64,000 nt of DNA from Paludibacter sp. (GCA_028710895.1 JAQTTH010000001.1:1-64000); one strand, 5' to 3'. Counted from the first letter of the stretch, positions 1 to 7,649 are shown. Translations and numbers: made by a program. Notes: generated by a model not told the origin, from the sequence alone.

Positions 1-10
1 GGTCGCTTTC

Positions 11-128
11 TCCATAACTACTTTGTCTTCTCAACGATCGTTGAATCAAGCTCCTGCAACCGGGAATACGGTTCAACCGACGCTTCCTTGCTGGGTCTTT
101 CAGACCGCAGGAAGCATAAGTATTAGCA
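11..128 (-). repeat. attC-like imperfect inverted repeat (short variant)
   Basis: The element ends 8 bp beyond the stop codon of the first gene. Read in gene direction (minus) its outer ends pair as CTAATACTT with AAGTAGTTA. The interior holds stem pairs GCTTCCT/AGGAAGC and GGTCT/AGACC and the palindrome CAACGATCGTTG at 32-43. Its body differs from the three longer repeats nearby, but its place (directly 3' of a gene) and its fold-back form are the same. The left edge is uncertain because the window starts here. Confidence 0.45.
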
Positions 129-136
129 GTAGATTT

Positions 137-691
137 TTATTTCTTTCGTATTTTTTCGTATTCGGTTTTTAGTTCTTGATAGTTGTCGTCAAATCTAGTT
201 CTCAATCTGTAAGGTTTTCGATAATTTATACTGTTGAAGTAAATTCGATTGTCAGGAAAGAAAACCAATGTGACTGCTTGATTTTCTGCTACGAAATTTA
301 ATTGAGTCTTGAAGATTATATAATCGTCAGTAATTTTATATGATTCCCAATTTAAATTTTTTCCAGCTTCTAACAACTTTTCTTTCGCTATAACTTTTCT
401 TGTGTTTATGTCAATATCAAATTCTTTTAATCTATAAAGGTTTAGAGTTGCTTTACAAATAAATCCAACCGAAGTCATTATTAAAATTGAAAAGAAAATA
501 GCCACAAAATAATCAAGTCTAGTCGGATTATCTTTAAGCTGTTCTGTAATGAGAGAATAGCATACACCTAAACTCAAAGGAATCAAAGTCAAGATTATAA
601 AGTAGTCAAATATCTTCCAAAAAGTCTGTCCAACGAAAACTATCATATTCGTTTCAACTGTTTTGTCGTAATTTAATCCTTCATCTATCAT
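137..691 (-). CDS. Hypothetical membrane protein of a cassette-like array
   Basis: The protein has 184 residues and I do not recognise its family. Two hydrophobic segments, at about residues 24-48 and 59-84, are followed by a polar C-terminal domain of about 95 residues rich in Tyr, Asn and basic residues, ending in IRKK. This looks like a small inner-membrane protein with a soluble C-terminal part. The start ATG at 691 lies only 29 bp from the repeat at 721-870, which leaves no room for an ordinary promoter, so it is probably read from upstream genes. Its 3' end abuts another fold-back repeat at 11-128. One gene followed by one structured repeat is the layout of an integron gene cassette. 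The function is unknown. Confidence 0.7.
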   Translation of the reverse strand: MIDEGLNYDKTVETNMIVFVGQTFWKIFDYFIILTLIPLSLGVCYSLITEQLKDNPTRLDYFVAIFFSILIMTSVGFICKATLNLYRLKEFDIDINTRKVIAKEKLLEAGKNLNWESYKITDDYIIFKTQLNFVAENQAVTLVFFPDNRIYFNSINYRKPYRLRTRFDDNYQELKTEYEKIRKK

Positions 692-720
692 ATCTGTCTT
701 TTGTTTTTTTAAATTTACTG

Positions 721-870
721 CTAACGACCGAGGCTATTGGCATTGGCGGATTGCGGGAGCATTCGCTGTCATGGAACGACAAAGCTAATGCGGGAGCAAA
801 ACCTCCGGAATGCACAGCTTGTCCCGATCTATCGGGATCAGCCAGCCAATGGACATTGGCGTGTGTTAGC
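721..870 (-). repeat. attC-like repeat, copy 2 (150 bp)
   Basis: On the plus strand it starts CTAACGACCGAGGC and ends GTGTGTTAGC, so the termini are complementary (CTAAC/GTTAG). ATTGGCGG near the left and CCAGCCAAT near the right form a second pair. Inside are GCATTCGCT/AGCTAATGC, a CCCGAT/ATCGGG hairpin, and the 9-mer GCGGGAGCA twice, about 37 bp apart. It fills nearly the whole gap between two genes and lies 10 bp past the stop of the gene at 881-1603. Size, fold-back structure and position fit an integron attC site. The R-box trinucleotides (AAC/GTT) are present, but the flanking bases do not fully match the published consensus. Confidence 0.65.
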
Positions 871-880
871 TGCTGGTTTT

Positions 881-1603
881 TTAGTTGTATTCTTTCAAAG
901 GTTTGTAATTCTTGTAGCGAACGTAAACTCCCATATCGTCAGTTATTTTGTCTCGTTTTATATATTTTATCTCTCCTTTTTTGTCTATAACATAGACTAA
1001 TCTATAGTCGCTGTTGTCAACACCTGCAAATTCTATTAAACTATCACCCTTAAGTCTTGCAAATACGGTTGTTGTGCCACCAGTAACAAGGAAAGCATCA
1101 ATACAGTCTAATTCATCATTGTATTGCATATTTGGAAATTCTTCGGAATTGACTATCGAAATCAATTTTTTTTTCGCGTCGTCATAAATGAACAACCGTC
1201 TAACTTCATTTGAACCTCTAGCAGCTTCAGCCGAAATAAAAGTCAAATCATTAAACTTGTCATTGTTAAAGTCGCTTATGTTTGGTTCTAAACCCAGTAT
1301 TGCATCACATTCATACAAATATGTGTTTTTTATATACCAACAGTTTGGTCCTTTTGTGTAGAAATTTACAATGACATATGTGCCGTCGAATACTCTGTGT
1401 TTTATAATTTCAATCTTACTTTTCCCTTTTTCCCCAATCTTAGTGCTGTCTGTGAATGTCTCAATAATTTCTGTATCACGATTCTTGGAGTCATTATAGA
1501 CTTTAACTCGTTTTTCTTTTTGAGTCAGTTGAGTGTCTTTCTTGTCATGTCTAGTTGAACAAGACAGTAAAGTTATAAATATAAAAATTATGCATTTCTT
1601 CAT
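881..1603 (-). CDS. Hypothetical lipoprotein with XAC2610-like C-terminal part
   Basis: The protein has 240 residues. It opens with a short hydrophobic signal and a lipobox (LLSC, Cys near residue 15), so it should be a lipoprotein facing the periplasm or outer membrane. The segment D-F-N-N-D-K-F-N-D-L, then A-R-G-S-N and a Tyr/Leu-rich stretch, resembles the XAC2610/FG-GAP-like proteins with an Asp-Asn-Asp calcium-loop pattern; that is a resemblance by eye, not a confirmed family. It sits between two attC-like repeats, 10 bp from the one downstream and 23 bp from the one upstream. No promoter fits in either gap. Confidence 0.7.
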   Translation of the reverse strand: MKKCIIFIFITLLSCSTRHDKKDTQLTQKEKRVKVYNDSKNRDTEIIETFTDSTKIGEKGKSKIEIIKHRVFDGTYVIVNFYTKGPNCWYIKNTYLYECDAILGLEPNISDFNNDKFNDLTFISAEAARGSNEVRRLFIYDDAKKKLISIVNSEEFPNMQYNDELDCIDAFLVTGGTTTVFARLKGDSLIEFAGVDNSDYRLVYVIDKKGEIKYIKRDKITDDMGVYVRYKNYKPLKEYN

Positions 1604-1626
1604 TTTTTTCGTTTTTAAACTTGCCC

Positions 1627-1797
1627 CTAACGACCGAGGCTATGGGCATTGGCGGCACCGTTTCACGGTATGTCTCATTTGCTGGAGCATTAGCTGTCAT
1701 GGAACGACAAAGCTAATGCAGGAGCAAAACTGCCGGAATGCACAGCTTGTCCCGATCTATGGGGATCAGCCAGCCAATGAACGAGGCGTGTGTTAGC
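1627..1797 (-). repeat. attC-like repeat, copy 3 (171 bp)
   Basis: Same termini as the copy at 721-870 (CTAACGACCGAGGC ... GTGTGTTAGC). The inner pair GCATTAGCT/AGCTAATGC is a perfect 9-bp match here but has a mismatch in copy 2. It carries an extra mini-hairpin ACCG-TTTCA-CGGT that the other copies lack, which explains its greater length. It lies 72 bp past the stop of the gene at 1870-2385 and 23 bp before the start of the next gene. Confidence 0.65.
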
Positions 1798-1869
1798 AGC
1801 TGTAATTTTCTTGTTTGAAATTCATTTCGTTCAGATTATTTTTCAAAAGTCGCGTATTCATGAAATTAT

Positions 1870-2385
1870 TTAATTCGGTCGAAGTGGAGGCGGTGGTTTC
1901 AAATAATTAGTTGTCTTGAAATCAGCACATGTATCAATTCGATTTTCTAGATTTGGTTTCTTTCTTAGCAAATACTTTGCGAGTTTAGATAACTCGTTGT
2001 CAATATTATGTATTCCCGTAATCGTTGACTTCAGAATTGTGTCAGGATATTCAATTCTAAATATGTACATTCCGCAGTCGGCACAATTTTCATCATAAAC
2101 ACTGTCTATTTTTCCTTTCTTTAGTTTGGATAGAAATATATTAATGCTGTCAATTGTCTGACTATTCAATGTATCCTTATAATAGGTCGCTTTATTTGTT
2201 TCTCCATGTATTTCGTTTTGGTTATAATTCAAGATTCCGTCTCTAGTTATCATTAAAGACACTCCTCCAGACCAACCATTACTGTAGGTAAATTCTAAAG
2301 AATTTGCTATCAAATAATTGGGCTTTTCTGTCTGACATGACCAACAGAAAATAATGGTTGCAATAATGGTTGTTATTTTTTTCAT
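1870..2385 (-). CDS. Hypothetical small lipoprotein
   Basis: The protein has 171 residues and an N-terminal signal with a lipobox (CWSC, Cys near residue 17), so it is predicted to be a lipoprotein. The mature part has a C-A-D-C pair near residue 110, a further Cys near 152, and a Pro-rich tail (LKPPPPLRPN). I do not recognise the family. It is the third gene in the minus-strand array. Its start is 10 bp from the repeat at 2396-2516, so it cannot have its own standard promoter. Confidence 0.68.
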   Translation of the reverse strand: MKKITTIIATIIFCWSCQTEKPNYLIANSLEFTYSNGWSGGVSLMITRDGILNYNQNEIHGETNKATYYKDTLNSQTIDSINIFLSKLKKGKIDSVYDENCADCGMYIFRIEYPDTILKSTITGIHNIDNELSKLAKYLLRKKPNLENRIDTCADFKTTNYLKPPPPLRPN

Positions 2386-2395
2386 ATTATAGCTG

Positions 2396-2516
2396 CTAAC
2401 GACCTAGGCTATGGGCATTTGGCGGTTTGCGGGAGCAAAACGGCCGGAATGCACAGTTTGTCCCGATCTATCGGGATCAGCCAGCCAATGAACATAGGCC
2501 TGTGTTGGCGGTTAGT
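2396..2516 (-). repeat. attC-like repeat, copy 4 (short form, about 120 bp)
   Basis: It starts CTAACGACCTAGGC and ends CATAGGCCTGTGTTGGCGGTTAG on the plus strand. Compared with copy 2 it lacks exactly the module between the two GCGGGAGCA 9-mers and keeps one of them, as expected after recombination or slippage between those direct repeats. The CCCGAT/ATCGGG hairpin and the CCAGCCAAT arm are unchanged. It lies 17 bp past the stop of the gene at 2534-3463. Confidence 0.62.
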
Positions 2517-2533
2517 AGTTTTGTTTTTCGTTG

Positions 2534-3463
2534 TTAGTGCAAAGTCTCATAATGTAAATTATGAGTTACTCTAAGCTTGTTGTTTTCATCAAAACACTCC
2601 ATTTTAATTAGTTTGTTATTTTTGTCGTAAAGATTAATATACTTCCTCATTAAAATCTTTTTGTTGTCATATTTTTCAATCAATACTGTGTTACCATTTT
2701 TGTCAAGTTTTGAGATTTCCGAATAAAATGACAAAATCCAGTTATTGTCTTTGTCTATATTATGGTTTACATGATTCATGATAACTTCGTTATTCTTATA
2801 TTCAAATGTCTCGGTATAATAGAGTGTTGTGTCATTTAAAAATGAATTTTCCTCAATCAATTTGTTATTCTCATATTTATAGGTGTAACGGTTTTGAACA
2901 GAGTACGATTTGTTCTTAATTGGTTCGTAATGTTCTATAAGTTTATTCTTTTCATTATACGTGTTTGTCCACGATCTATTGTACAGCCATATTCGTTCCG
3001 TTGTTTTGTCGTCTTCAGTAATCAAATCTCCATGCGGCATGTTAGCTTTTAATCTTCTACGACAATCAAATACAGTTATATTGCAACTTTGGTTGTTGAG
3101 ATACCTATAGTTTTGTCTCACAGTGTCACCTGACGGTTGTTCGATAAAGTCTCTACGTATCAGCTTCTTGTTCTTGTTGTAATAATAGTAATAGTCTCCA
3201 TTTCCTGCTCCATCATACTCAGAAGTCATATAATTGCGGTAGGTTTCGCTGATAATTAAACTGTCATGGTAATATTCGATTTTTGTTACTTTCCTTTTAA
3301 GGCTATCTCCATTCAAAAACTGTTCTGTTTTCACCTCTCGATTTGGCTTGAAGTCAACGTATATAGTGTCAGACAAAAGAGTTTGTCTATTGTCTTTTTC
3401 TTTTGTAGCGCTACATGAAGTCGCAATTGATATTACCAATATAGTCAAGAGTAAATGTCTCAT
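2534..3463 (-). CDS. Hypothetical lipoprotein with YD-like Tyr/Asn repeats
   Basis: The protein has 309 residues from the ATG at 3463. This start is chosen because a signal peptide and lipobox (IATSC) follow at once; an upstream ATG at 3493 would add a Trp/Lys-rich stretch that spoils the signal. The mature part has repeated motifs such as Y-N-E-K-N-K-L-I-E and Y-E-N-N-K-L-I-E, similar to the YD/RHS-like strands of Bacteroidetes surface proteins. It is the most upstream gene of the minus-strand array. It alone has a long leader and a recognisable promoter (3676-3707), so it probably leads the transcript. Confidence 0.72.
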   Translation of the reverse strand: MRHLLLTILVISIATSCSATKEKDNRQTLLSDTIYVDFKPNREVKTEQFLNGDSLKRKVTKIEYYHDSLIISETYRNYMTSEYDGAGNGDYYYYYNKNKKLIRRDFIEQPSGDTVRQNYRYLNNQSCNITVFDCRRRLKANMPHGDLITEDDKTTERIWLYNRSWTNTYNEKNKLIEHYEPIKNKSYSVQNRYTYKYENNKLIEENSFLNDTTLYYTETFEYKNNEVIMNHVNHNIDKDNNWILSFYSEISKLDKNGNTVLIEKYDNKKILMRKYINLYDKNNKLIKMECFDENNKLRVTHNLHYETLH

Positions 3464-3496
3464 TTCTTTTTTTTTAATATGCCACCAACACATATA

Positions 3497-3628
3497 TATG
3501 CGAACTTAAAGTTGTGTATGCGAAATATAAATTCGCATATATCTACTATAGAAGCTAAACTTACACCAGCTATATAGTTGATATTCTACAATGTAGCTAA
3601 TGCATTTGTTTTTAACTCAGTTCGCATA
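3497..3628 (-). promoter_or_regulatory. Four TATGCGAA motifs in the array leader
   Basis: The octamer TATGCGAA occurs at 3497-3504 and 3517-3524 on the plus strand, and inverted (TTCGCATA) at 3532-3539 and 3621-3628. All four lie between the inferred transcription start near 3669 and the first gene start at 3463. In the transcript, two sense copies precede two antisense copies, so mutually exclusive hairpins are possible, for example 3517-3524 with 3532-3539. The role is unknown: an operator, a leader switch or a recombinase-binding array are all possible. A CGTTAG hexamer lies at 3638-3643 (minus), resembling the repeat termini. Confidence 0.4.
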
Positions 3629-3675
3629 TCCAACTTTCTAACGGGTTGATCGTTTCTTTCTTTTTATTTAAGTCC

Positions 3676-3707
3676 CAAAGATAAAAACAATATTTTACAT
3701 TAACAAC
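3676..3707 (-). promoter_or_regulatory. Bacteroidetes-type promoter reading into the cassette-like array
   Basis: On the minus strand, GTTG (3704-3707) is followed after 20 nt by TATCTTTG (3676-3683), an excellent fit to the Bacteroidetes -33/-7 pattern (TTG, N19-21, TAnnTTTG). Transcription would begin near 3669 and run left through all four array genes. I found no other such promoter between the array genes. Confidence 0.6.
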
Positions 3708-3792
3708 ATTTACTTAACTTATTTCCAATATTCTTTTTTATTTATTTTCGATTGTTTTAATTCGTGATGTATGCAGGCATTTCACATAAAAT

Positions 3793-3828
3793 AAAAACCG
3801 TCAGCACCCCTGGGTGTTGACGGTTTTT
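3793..3828. terminator. Strong bidirectional terminator
   Basis: AAAAACCGTCA at the left and TGACGGTTTTT at the right frame GCACCC-CT-GGGTGT, a stem of about 17 bp with one mismatch and with A and T tracts on both sides. It lies between the fibronectin-III gene (stop at 3907) and the array promoter, so it ends transcription of the former and insulates the latter. Confidence 0.85.
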
Positions 3829-3906
3829 GGGAGTAAGCGCCTATAGTACGAAAAGCTATATCCACTATCAGTTGGTTCGTTTTTTACGACTATAGACGTT
3901 CGACAC

Positions 3907-4533
3907 TTACAGTACAAAACTTGTTACTATTTCGCTCCATACGCGGGTAGGATAACTTCCTGCACCGGCCACACGGAATTCGTATTGCTTACCGCTTGTA
4001 AGTCCGTCAATCTGGAGTTTGCGTTTGGTGCTTGTTTTTTGTATCCATATAGCATTGCCCGCAGGTGATAGTTCGCGGTATTCAAATTCGTAGAAATTGG
4101 CATAATCCACCACATCGCAGGTGAGCATGATAGTACCTTTGTTGCTGCCGGGTTTGGCAGTCAGGTTTTCGGGTTTGTCGAGTTCGCCTACCGTACTTGG
4201 TTTTTTGTTTACATCAAAGCCAGTGCTTAGTATCAATGCTTCGTCGCCACCGCTTGTTGTTTGCACATAGTCGGCAAGTTCCTTCAACAACGCTACCAAT
4301 GCTGCCCGCAGGTTGTTTTTATTTACTGTGTCTTCTTTGGTGCCATACTCCACCTTGCCCAACGCCAGGTTGTAGAGCACAATGGCTGCCTTCAAATCGG
4401 CAATGGTAGGTTTTGGACTTGGAAACGCAGCATTGTCGGTCAGTTTGTCGGCAATGTAACTCGATTTGGTGCTTAAGCCCGAATCGGTAAACTTTGTAGA
4501 TGAAAAGTCTTTTGAAATTTTTGAATTTCCCAT
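3907..4533 (-). CDS. Fibronectin type III domain protein
   Basis: The protein has 208 residues with no signal peptide. The first 110 or so residues are helical and Ala/Leu-rich. From about residue 125 a fibronectin-III module follows: P-E-N-L-T-A-K-P-G, then Y-E-F-E-Y-R-E-L, then L-T-S-G-K-Q-Y-E-F-R-V-A-G, then W-S-E-I-V. Small FN3 proteins of this type are common hypotheticals in Bacteroidetes and have no established role. It is a monocistronic unit with a strong terminator after it. An 800-bp gene-free stretch with repeats lies upstream. Confidence 0.8.
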   Translation of the reverse strand: MGNSKISKDFSSTKFTDSGLSTKSSYIADKLTDNAAFPSPKPTIADLKAAIVLYNLALGKVEYGTKEDTVNKNNLRAALVALLKELADYVQTTSGGDEALILSTGFDVNKKPSTVGELDKPENLTAKPGSNKGTIMLTCDVVDYANFYEFEYRELSPAGNAIWIQKTSTKRKLQIDGLTSGKQYEFRVAGAGSYPTRVWSEIVTSFVL

Positions 4534-4638
4534 AATGTAATTGATTTTAAAATGTTTTTAAAAAAATATATTTAGTTCAGTTTATTTAAATTGAAGCGTT
4601 TAAATCTGTGCTTGAAATTAGTTTATACTATTTTAATC

Positions 4639-4737
4639 CGCCCCTAAATCCCCTAAAGGGGACTTTTTGCCGGGTAAAAAAGCTCATTTTTATACACATT
4701 CCGAATTTCGATAGCCCCCTTTAGGGGGTTGGGGGCA
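4639..4737. repeat. Inverted pair of a dispersed CCCCTAAA repeat
   Basis: CCGCCCCTAAATCCCCTAAAGGGG (about 4639-4662) and CCCCCTTTAGGGGGTTGGGGGC (4715-4736) are inverted relatives of each other about 50 bp apart. A third relative, CCTAAATCCCCTTAAGGGG, lies at 30874-30892. Short repeats of this kind are frequent between genes in Bacteroidetes. I see no coding potential. Confidence 0.6.
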
Positions 4738-4832
4738 GTTAAGAATGAGTCGTTTAATATAAACTAATTTATTGCACGTACGAATTTATTATTGATTATA
4801 TTATTCCGCTTACCTGCCCCAAAATTGCTATA

Positions 4833-4970
4833 TTCTTGTACAAGAATGCTCCATTCTTCATCCAAAATGACCTCATTCTTGTACAAGAATGAAGCATTAT
4901 TCCCCCGTTTTATCGTGAAACGGATGAGAGATGAAGCATTATTGTACCATAATAAACCGGATTTGTATCG
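4833..4970. repeat. Palindromic low-complexity tract with GTAC-centred units
   Basis: TTCTTGTACAAGAA (4833-4846) and CATTCTTGTACAAGAATG (4874-4891) are perfect palindromes, and ATTATTGTACCATAAT near 4939-4952 is a weaker one. ATGAAGCATTATT occurs at about 4889 and again at about 4931. Conceptual translation on the plus strand gives loosely 7-residue units (FLYKNEA, KRMRDEA, LLYHNKP). The tract lies within the 813-bp gene-free gap 4534-5346. Open frames across it exist on both strands but lack convincing starts, so I treat it as a degenerate minisatellite. Confidence 0.5.
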
Positions 4971-5346
4971 CCATGCTATCGCATTGCTGAAAGTGAACGA
5001 TACTTTCGGACAGATAGCACCAACATTGCCCATGAAGCTTGCATATTGGAGATAAAAAAAGAGCGCTTTGGATAACCCGATGCAAAAATTGCACTTTTTC
5101 ACAAGCCATTTTATCATCCCAAGGATGATTTTTAGGCCAAATGTTATAAAATTCATAAATAATTAGCTTAAATAAAAAAAATAATTCGTTTTTTTGTACT
5201 ACAATTTGTTCTGGAGAGCGTTTCGGGCCTGCTGCTGAATATGAAACCGATACGCCTACCTATCCTGCCTGTTTTAATAACTGACAGTATTGGTATTGTC
5301 CGACAATTTATGAGCTAAATTCAAAAAAACTTATACTGATTCGTCT

Positions 5347-6135
5347 ATGTTTACAAAACCTACACTCGCCTGTTTGCAAAACGAGCGTAACAACCTTTTT
5401 AATTCGCACACATTAGTAATTACCGCCGAAATGAAACCGCGAAAATCTTTTCATACCGAAAACATGAAACGCAATTCGAAATTCAGCAACCTGAGCTACA
5501 GTATGCTCGATTTGGATATCATTATGATTGATACTTTTTCGGCCTATACAAAACGATTGCACAAACCAGATACTAATAAAGCAAAACCCGAAAACTGGAA
5601 GTATACAAACCGATGGTGCCATCAGGATGATATATACTTCAATACCGATACGGATATTCTGTTTTATAATATTGTGATGAGTCTGGAAGTAAAACAACGC
5701 AAGCATATGCAGTTGCAATACACGCGCCGAATGAAAAACAAACACAATACCTACGATCTGTATATAATAAGGGTGCATGTGCTGGAATGCGACGAGCATG
5801 GCACACCGTGGTTGATATCTATCGAAACCGAATTGATGCCTGAGTTCAAAACAACTAATTTTCATCCCAACCGTCAGTTCGTTTTGTTCAACGAAGATGA
5901 TAACAGAATTGAAAAACGCTTTGTAACCGAAAGTACAAACGAACTGACACATCAGGAACTTGAGGTACTTACGCTTGCTTGCAGAGGATATAAAACGGAA
6001 GAAATGCTAAGCATGCTTTTTATCGAAAAGTGTACCCTCAAAACACATCGCTCCCGCATAATGGAAAAACTAAATGCACCTTCGATGGAACTTGCCTGCA
6101 TCATGGCCCGAAAATTAAGATTGATAGAATGCTGA
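5347..6135 (+). CDS. LuxR-family (GerE-type) response regulator-like protein
   Basis: The protein has 262 residues from the first ATG; starts at 5431 or 5464 are equally possible and would give 234 or 223 residues. The C-terminal 65 residues form a GerE helix-turn-helix: L-T-H-Q-E-L-E-V-L-T-L-A, then Y-K-T-E-E-M-L, then T-L-K-T-H-R-S-R-I-M-E-K-L. The N-terminal 190 residues show no receiver-domain Asp pattern and look like a PAS-like sensing fold, as in many Bacteroidetes regulators of this size. It stands alone, with no partner kinase beside it. The ligand and targets cannot be inferred. Confidence 0.8.
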   Translation: MFTKPTLACLQNERNNLFNSHTLVITAEMKPRKSFHTENMKRNSKFSNLSYSMLDLDIIMIDTFSAYTKRLHKPDTNKAKPENWKYTNRWCHQDDIYFNTDTDILFYNIVMSLEVKQRKHMQLQYTRRMKNKHNTYDLYIIRVHVLECDEHGTPWLISIETELMPEFKTTNFHPNRQFVLFNEDDNRIEKRFVTESTNELTHQELEVLTLACRGYKTEEMLSMLFIEKCTLKTHRSRIMEKLNAPSMELACIMARKLRLIEC

Positions 6136-6292
6136 GAGGATCAGGTGTTGCCTTGTTTTGGACTTTTATTAATTATAATTTTCAATTCATTGCAGCTATT
6201 GAGGGACGTAGTCCTGATGTCTTTGTAGCAAAAGATGTTTTTACGGATAATAAGCCGCATTAGCGGTGACATCTTATTATTCTGTTCAATCA

Positions 6293-6364
6293 AAGATATC
6301 AGAGCTACGCTCCTAAATTAACCCTATTGTTTTATTGTTACGAAGATATCAGAGCTACGCTCCT
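6293..6364. repeat. 22-bp direct repeat pair in a 606-bp gene-free gap
   Basis: AAGATATCAGAGCTACGCTC plus CT occurs at 6293-6314 and again, identical, at 6343-6364. The rest of the gap 6136-6741 holds a loose inverted repeat (ATGACTCCAAA near 6452, TTTGGGTCAT near 6495) and no gene that I can support. The end of the gap carries the nuo leader. Confidence 0.6.
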
Positions 6365-6696
6365 GCTTTCTTTATTCAACAAAACCGGCCAATATGCGGA
6401 TAATCCTATTTATATATGTAACATCTAACGGACCTGGCGCTTCCCAATTGAAATGACTCCAAATTTTGAAAAGACACACTCGAAAATTGCTCATTTTGGG
6501 TCATAATGTGAAGTTGAAAACATTAAATATAATTAAAATATGCATAATAATGTTACCTTCATGAACAATATTTCAAACTATCCTACTGATTTAGTAGCAT
6601 TTAATTCAATTGCAACCTCGGGATGACAAAATTGGGCTGAACAAATTGAAAACTGTTTTTTTGCGATAAATATTCGTACAATAAAAAAAAATGTCG

Positions 6697-6704
6697 TTCC
6701 TTTG
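6697..6704 (+). promoter_or_regulatory. Possible -7 element of the nuo operon
   Basis: TTCCTTTG lies 37 bp before nuoA and resembles the -7 box TAnnTTTG, but no TTG is found at the right -33 distance. This is the best candidate in the nuo leader, and weak. Confidence 0.3.
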
Positions 6705-6741
6705 CAACCGTTTTTCAAGCTAATTAAATTTATTCATTTAT

Positions 6742-7095
6742 ATGAGCAGTTTATCGCTTTTCCTTACCGTATTCCTTACAGGAATAATTTTAGTGGTTGC
6801 CGGTCTTGGCATAGCCATTCTCTTAGCACCTCAGTCATTTAATTTACAAAAAGGAGAACCTTACGAGTGTGGTATACCTACACATGGTACTTCGTGGATG
6901 CAGTTTAAAGCAGGTTATTATCTGTATGCTATTCTGTACCTTATGTTTGATGTGGAGGCTATCTTCCTGTTCCCATGGGCAACTATTGTTCGCAGCCTGG
7001 GTGTACAGGGATTGTACAGTATTATGTTTTTCATCGTCATTCTTGGTTTAGGCTTAGCTTATGCCTGGAAGAAAGGAGTTTTAAAATGGAGCTAA
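6742..7095 (+). CDS. nuoA: NADH-quinone oxidoreductase subunit A
   Basis: The protein has 117 residues, usual for the family, with three membrane helices. It carries the conserved Y-E-C-G-I-P segment, where the Cys lies in the loop near the quinone site, and the acidic [11 protein letters not shown] motif in the second helix. It belongs to the membrane arm of respiratory complex I. It is the first gene of the nuo operon and overlaps nuoB by 10 bp (ATGGAGCTAA), so the two are translationally coupled. Confidence 0.97.
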   Translation: MSSLSLFLTVFLTGIILVVAGLGIAILLAPQSFNLQKGEPYECGIPTHGTSWMQFKAGYYLYAILYLMFDVEAIFLFPWATIVRSLGVQGLYSIMFFIVILGLGLAYAWKKGVLKWS

Positions 7096-7649
7096 AAAAT
7101 GTCAATATAAAAGGAATTCCTACTGCGGAATTCAACGATAACGAGTACCTGGAGAATTACATCAAGGAACTCGAAGCAAATGGTGTAAACGTTGTGCTTA
7201 GCAAAATAGACGAACTTATTAACTGGGGACGTTCTAACTCTGTGTGGCCGTTGATTTATGCTACAAGCTGTTGTGGTATCGAGTTTATGGCTACGGCTGC
7301 TGCTCACCACGATATTGCCCGCTTTGGTATGGAGGTTACCCGTAACAGTCCACGTCAGGCCGACTTAATGATTGTAGCCGGAACTATGGTTCACAAAATG
7401 GCTCCACTTATTAAACGTGTGTACGACCAAATGGCCGAACCTAAATACGTTGTGGCTATGGGTGCCTGTGCTATCTCGGGTGGTCCGTTCATTAATTCGT
7501 ATCACGTGGTTCCGGGTGTCGATCAGATTATTCCTGTCGACGTTTATATTCCGGGTTGCCCTCCCCGCCCCGAGTCTTTGTTTTACGGTTTAATGCAATT
7601 GCAACGTAAAATCAAGGTAGAACAATTTTTGGGAAATAAACAACGATAA
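7086..7649 (+). CDS. nuoB: NADH-quinone oxidoreductase subunit B
   Basis: The protein has 187 residues from the ATG at 7086. This start is preferred because it overlaps the nuoA stop and begins the conserved region; a longer frame from 6975 lies inside nuoA. It carries the N2 iron-sulfur cluster ligands: the C-C pair in A-T-S-C-C-G-I-E-F, a Cys in M-G-A-C-A-I-S-G-G and a Cys in P-G-C-P-P-R-P. It forms the quinone-reducing junction with the NuoD part of the next gene. A spacer of 117 bp with a TTTACAATTT word repeat follows. Confidence 0.97.
   Translation: MELKNVNIKGIPTAEFNDNEYLENYIKELEANGVNVVLSKIDELINWGRSNSVWPLIYATSCCGIEFMATAAAHHDIARFGMEVTRNSPRQADLMIVAGTMVHKMAPLIKRVYDQMAEPKYVVAMGACAISGGPFINSYHVVPGVDQIIPVDVYIPGCPPRPESLFYGLMQLQRKIKVEQFLGNKQR

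Noticed and set aside
737-1000. Plus-strand frames through the attC-like repeats (also 1533-1796).
   Set aside because: They arise from the GC-richer repeat sequence, run antisense to the array genes and show no protein features.
4764-5156. Minus-strand open frame of 130 residues.
   Set aside because: It crosses the palindromic repeat tract, has no promoter, signal or recognisable pattern, and an overlapping frame on the other strand is equally open.
6975-7085. Longer start for nuoB.
   Set aside because: The added 37 residues lie inside nuoA and do not resemble NuoB.
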